Source of the DNA: Aureliella sp046290675
Lineage (GTDB): Bacteria; Planctomycetota; Planctomycetia; Pirellulales; Pirellulaceae
Assembly: GCA_046290675.1 (NCBI GenBank)
Contig: JBKAHA010000004.1
Span: forward strand, 124,001 to 188,000
Length of the DNA: 64,000 bases
Direction: 5' to 3'
The notes beneath the pieces were generated by a model. It did no database searches. It saw only the letters and a list, made by a program, of their open reading frames with translations, and was not told the DNA's origin. Position 1 is the first letter of the stretch. Every line of letters begins with the position of its first letter. The position numbers were made by a program, and so were the translations under genes. Below, piece by piece: positions 63,479 through 64,000 of this stretch.

Positions 63479-64000
63479 CTATGATTCAAGCGCTCGGCCC
63501 ACTTCGAATATTTCTTGGGTATCCAAAAACTGGTCGTTCGTCTGGAACAGCCGCTGAATACAAGCTTTGTGGATCTTCATTTTAAGACCACCCACCCCGA
63601 GAGCTCCATAGTCAATGCGCGAGCCGCGTTCGACGGCTTTGTCCGTCGCCTGAATCCCGCCAAGTCCTGCGGGCGGAACGGCATTAAGGTCGATAGCAAC
63701 TTTGCAGTTCTCGAGCGATTCAAGTGTTCCCGCGTCTAGCAACTCAATGCCGGCAGCGCCGCAACCGAAAATCGCATTCGCTTGTTTCGAATGTTCGACC
63801 AGCTCTTCAGGTTTTGCGGAGCTTAGGGTAACGATCCGATCGGAGGAATCGGGAGTTTGATTTTCGGAACTGATTCGAGCAACGACCTGAGAAGCGAGCG
63901 TCTCCGCCTTGGACTTGTCACGCGATGCGAGCCGGACTCGACCACCTGCATTGAGGATAAGCTCAGCGACTCTCGTGCCAACAGGGCCTGTTGCACCAAG
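63479..64000 (-). CDS. Methylene-H4MPT dehydrogenase, MtdA/MtdB-like, C-terminal part (partial)
   Basis: The frame is open from the right edge to the stop at 63479, giving 173 residues. It begins LGATGPVGTRVAELI, the NAD(P)-binding glycine loop of the MtdA/MtdB family, with an Arg-Asp segment (VRLASRDKSKAETLA) after the second strand. IFGCGAAGIELLD, VAIDLNAVPPAGLGGIQATDK and the GALGVGGLKMKIHKACIQRLF stretch are strongly characteristic of methylene-tetrahydromethanopterin dehydrogenases. The enzyme oxidises methylene-H4MPT in formaldehyde oxidation. Whether it uses NAD or NADP, and whether it acts on H4MPT or also on folate, cannot be decided from this part. Confidence 0.85.
   Translation of the reverse strand, partial: LGATGPVGTRVAELILNAGGRVRLASRDKSKAETLASQVVARISSENQTPDSSDRIVTLSSAKPEELVEHSKQANAIFGCGAAGIELLDAGTLESLENCKVAIDLNAVPPAGLGGIQATDKAVERGSRIDYGALGVGGLKMKIHKACIQRLFQTNDQFLDTQEIFEVGRALES

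Noticed and set aside
63391..63480. tRNA-like GGTTCGAATT string on the plus strand
   Set aside because: The T-loop-like segment is not flanked by stems that fold into a cloverleaf, and no acceptor pairing or CCA was found.
1..64000. CRISPR array, prophage, integron or secondary-metabolite cluster
   Set aside because: No regularly spaced repeats, cas genes, phage structural genes, integron integrase with attC sites, or synthase modules were seen. The Xer protein has normal housekeeping length and context.

Overview
The window looks like chromosomal DNA of a planctomycete, most likely a member of the Pirellulaceae. This rests on family content: a DUF1559 prepilin-like protein, a DUF1501 Tat-exported protein, an SHD1-domain secreted protein, an ECF sigma factor overlapping a zinc-finger Ser/Thr kinase, HTTM and TIGR04222-type membrane proteins, large secreted proteins of unknown function, and bacterial tetrahydromethanopterin (H4MPT) and methanofuran genes. 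No rRNA, convincing tRNA, CRISPR array, prophage or transposase gene was seen. Genes lie on both strands in short operons, and many starts are GTG or TTG.

Layout. 1-1136: end of lpxD, then lpxI (lipid A). 1137-7011: a secreted Tyr/Pro-rich protein, an HTTM membrane protein with a partner, and a secreted Asp-Leu-Phe repeat protein ending in an SHD1 domain. 7554-11286: a haem-c-type sensor kinase, then mfnF-like and mfnE-like genes (methanofuran side). 11451-13052: a membrane protein with a Cys-Gly tail. 13430-19243: a probable trans-4-hydroxyproline catabolic cluster (DapA-family deaminase, Cys/Cys epimerase, FAD oxidase) followed by a POT peptide transporter. 19360-29048: HtrA-like protease, EttA, WD40 protein, VWA protein, FluC and an acetolactate synthase large subunit. 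29753-31099: RimI-like acetyltransferase and a Nudix hydrolase, separated by a MITE-like palindrome with flanking direct repeats. 31256-35070: iron alcohol dehydrogenase, alpha/beta hydrolase, DUF447 protein and beta-RFAP synthase, with the last three genes overlapping or tightly packed. 35095-38860: DUF1501 protein, a structured intergenic region, a small conserved protein, XerC/D, and a small protein on the other strand. 39246-42202: ECF sigma factor and its kinase. 43815-48838: a degenerate SbcD/YhaO-like protein and a YhaN/Rad50-like ATPase. 49151-57212: envelope or secreted proteins, including an ankyrin/beta-propeller fusion. 57467-60025: RraA-family protein and type I glutamine synthetase. 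60136-64000: a large secreted M28 peptidase and the 3' end of a methylene-H4MPT dehydrogenase (mtdA/mtdB-like).

How parts fit together. Three separate loci (mfnF/mfnE-like, DUF447/beta-RFAP synthase, mtd-like) belong to H4MPT/methanofuran-linked C1 metabolism, so the pathway is scattered rather than clustered here. The hydroxyproline cluster beside a peptide transporter and near secreted proteases suggests use of hydroxyproline-containing peptides. The most unusual structural signal is the 112-bp near-palindromic element at 30289-30400 with 10-bp direct repeats. The most unusual proteins are the DLF-repeat/SHD1 protein, the Mre11-like protein with broken metal-site motifs paired with an intact SMC-like ATPase, and the haem-motif histidine kinase.
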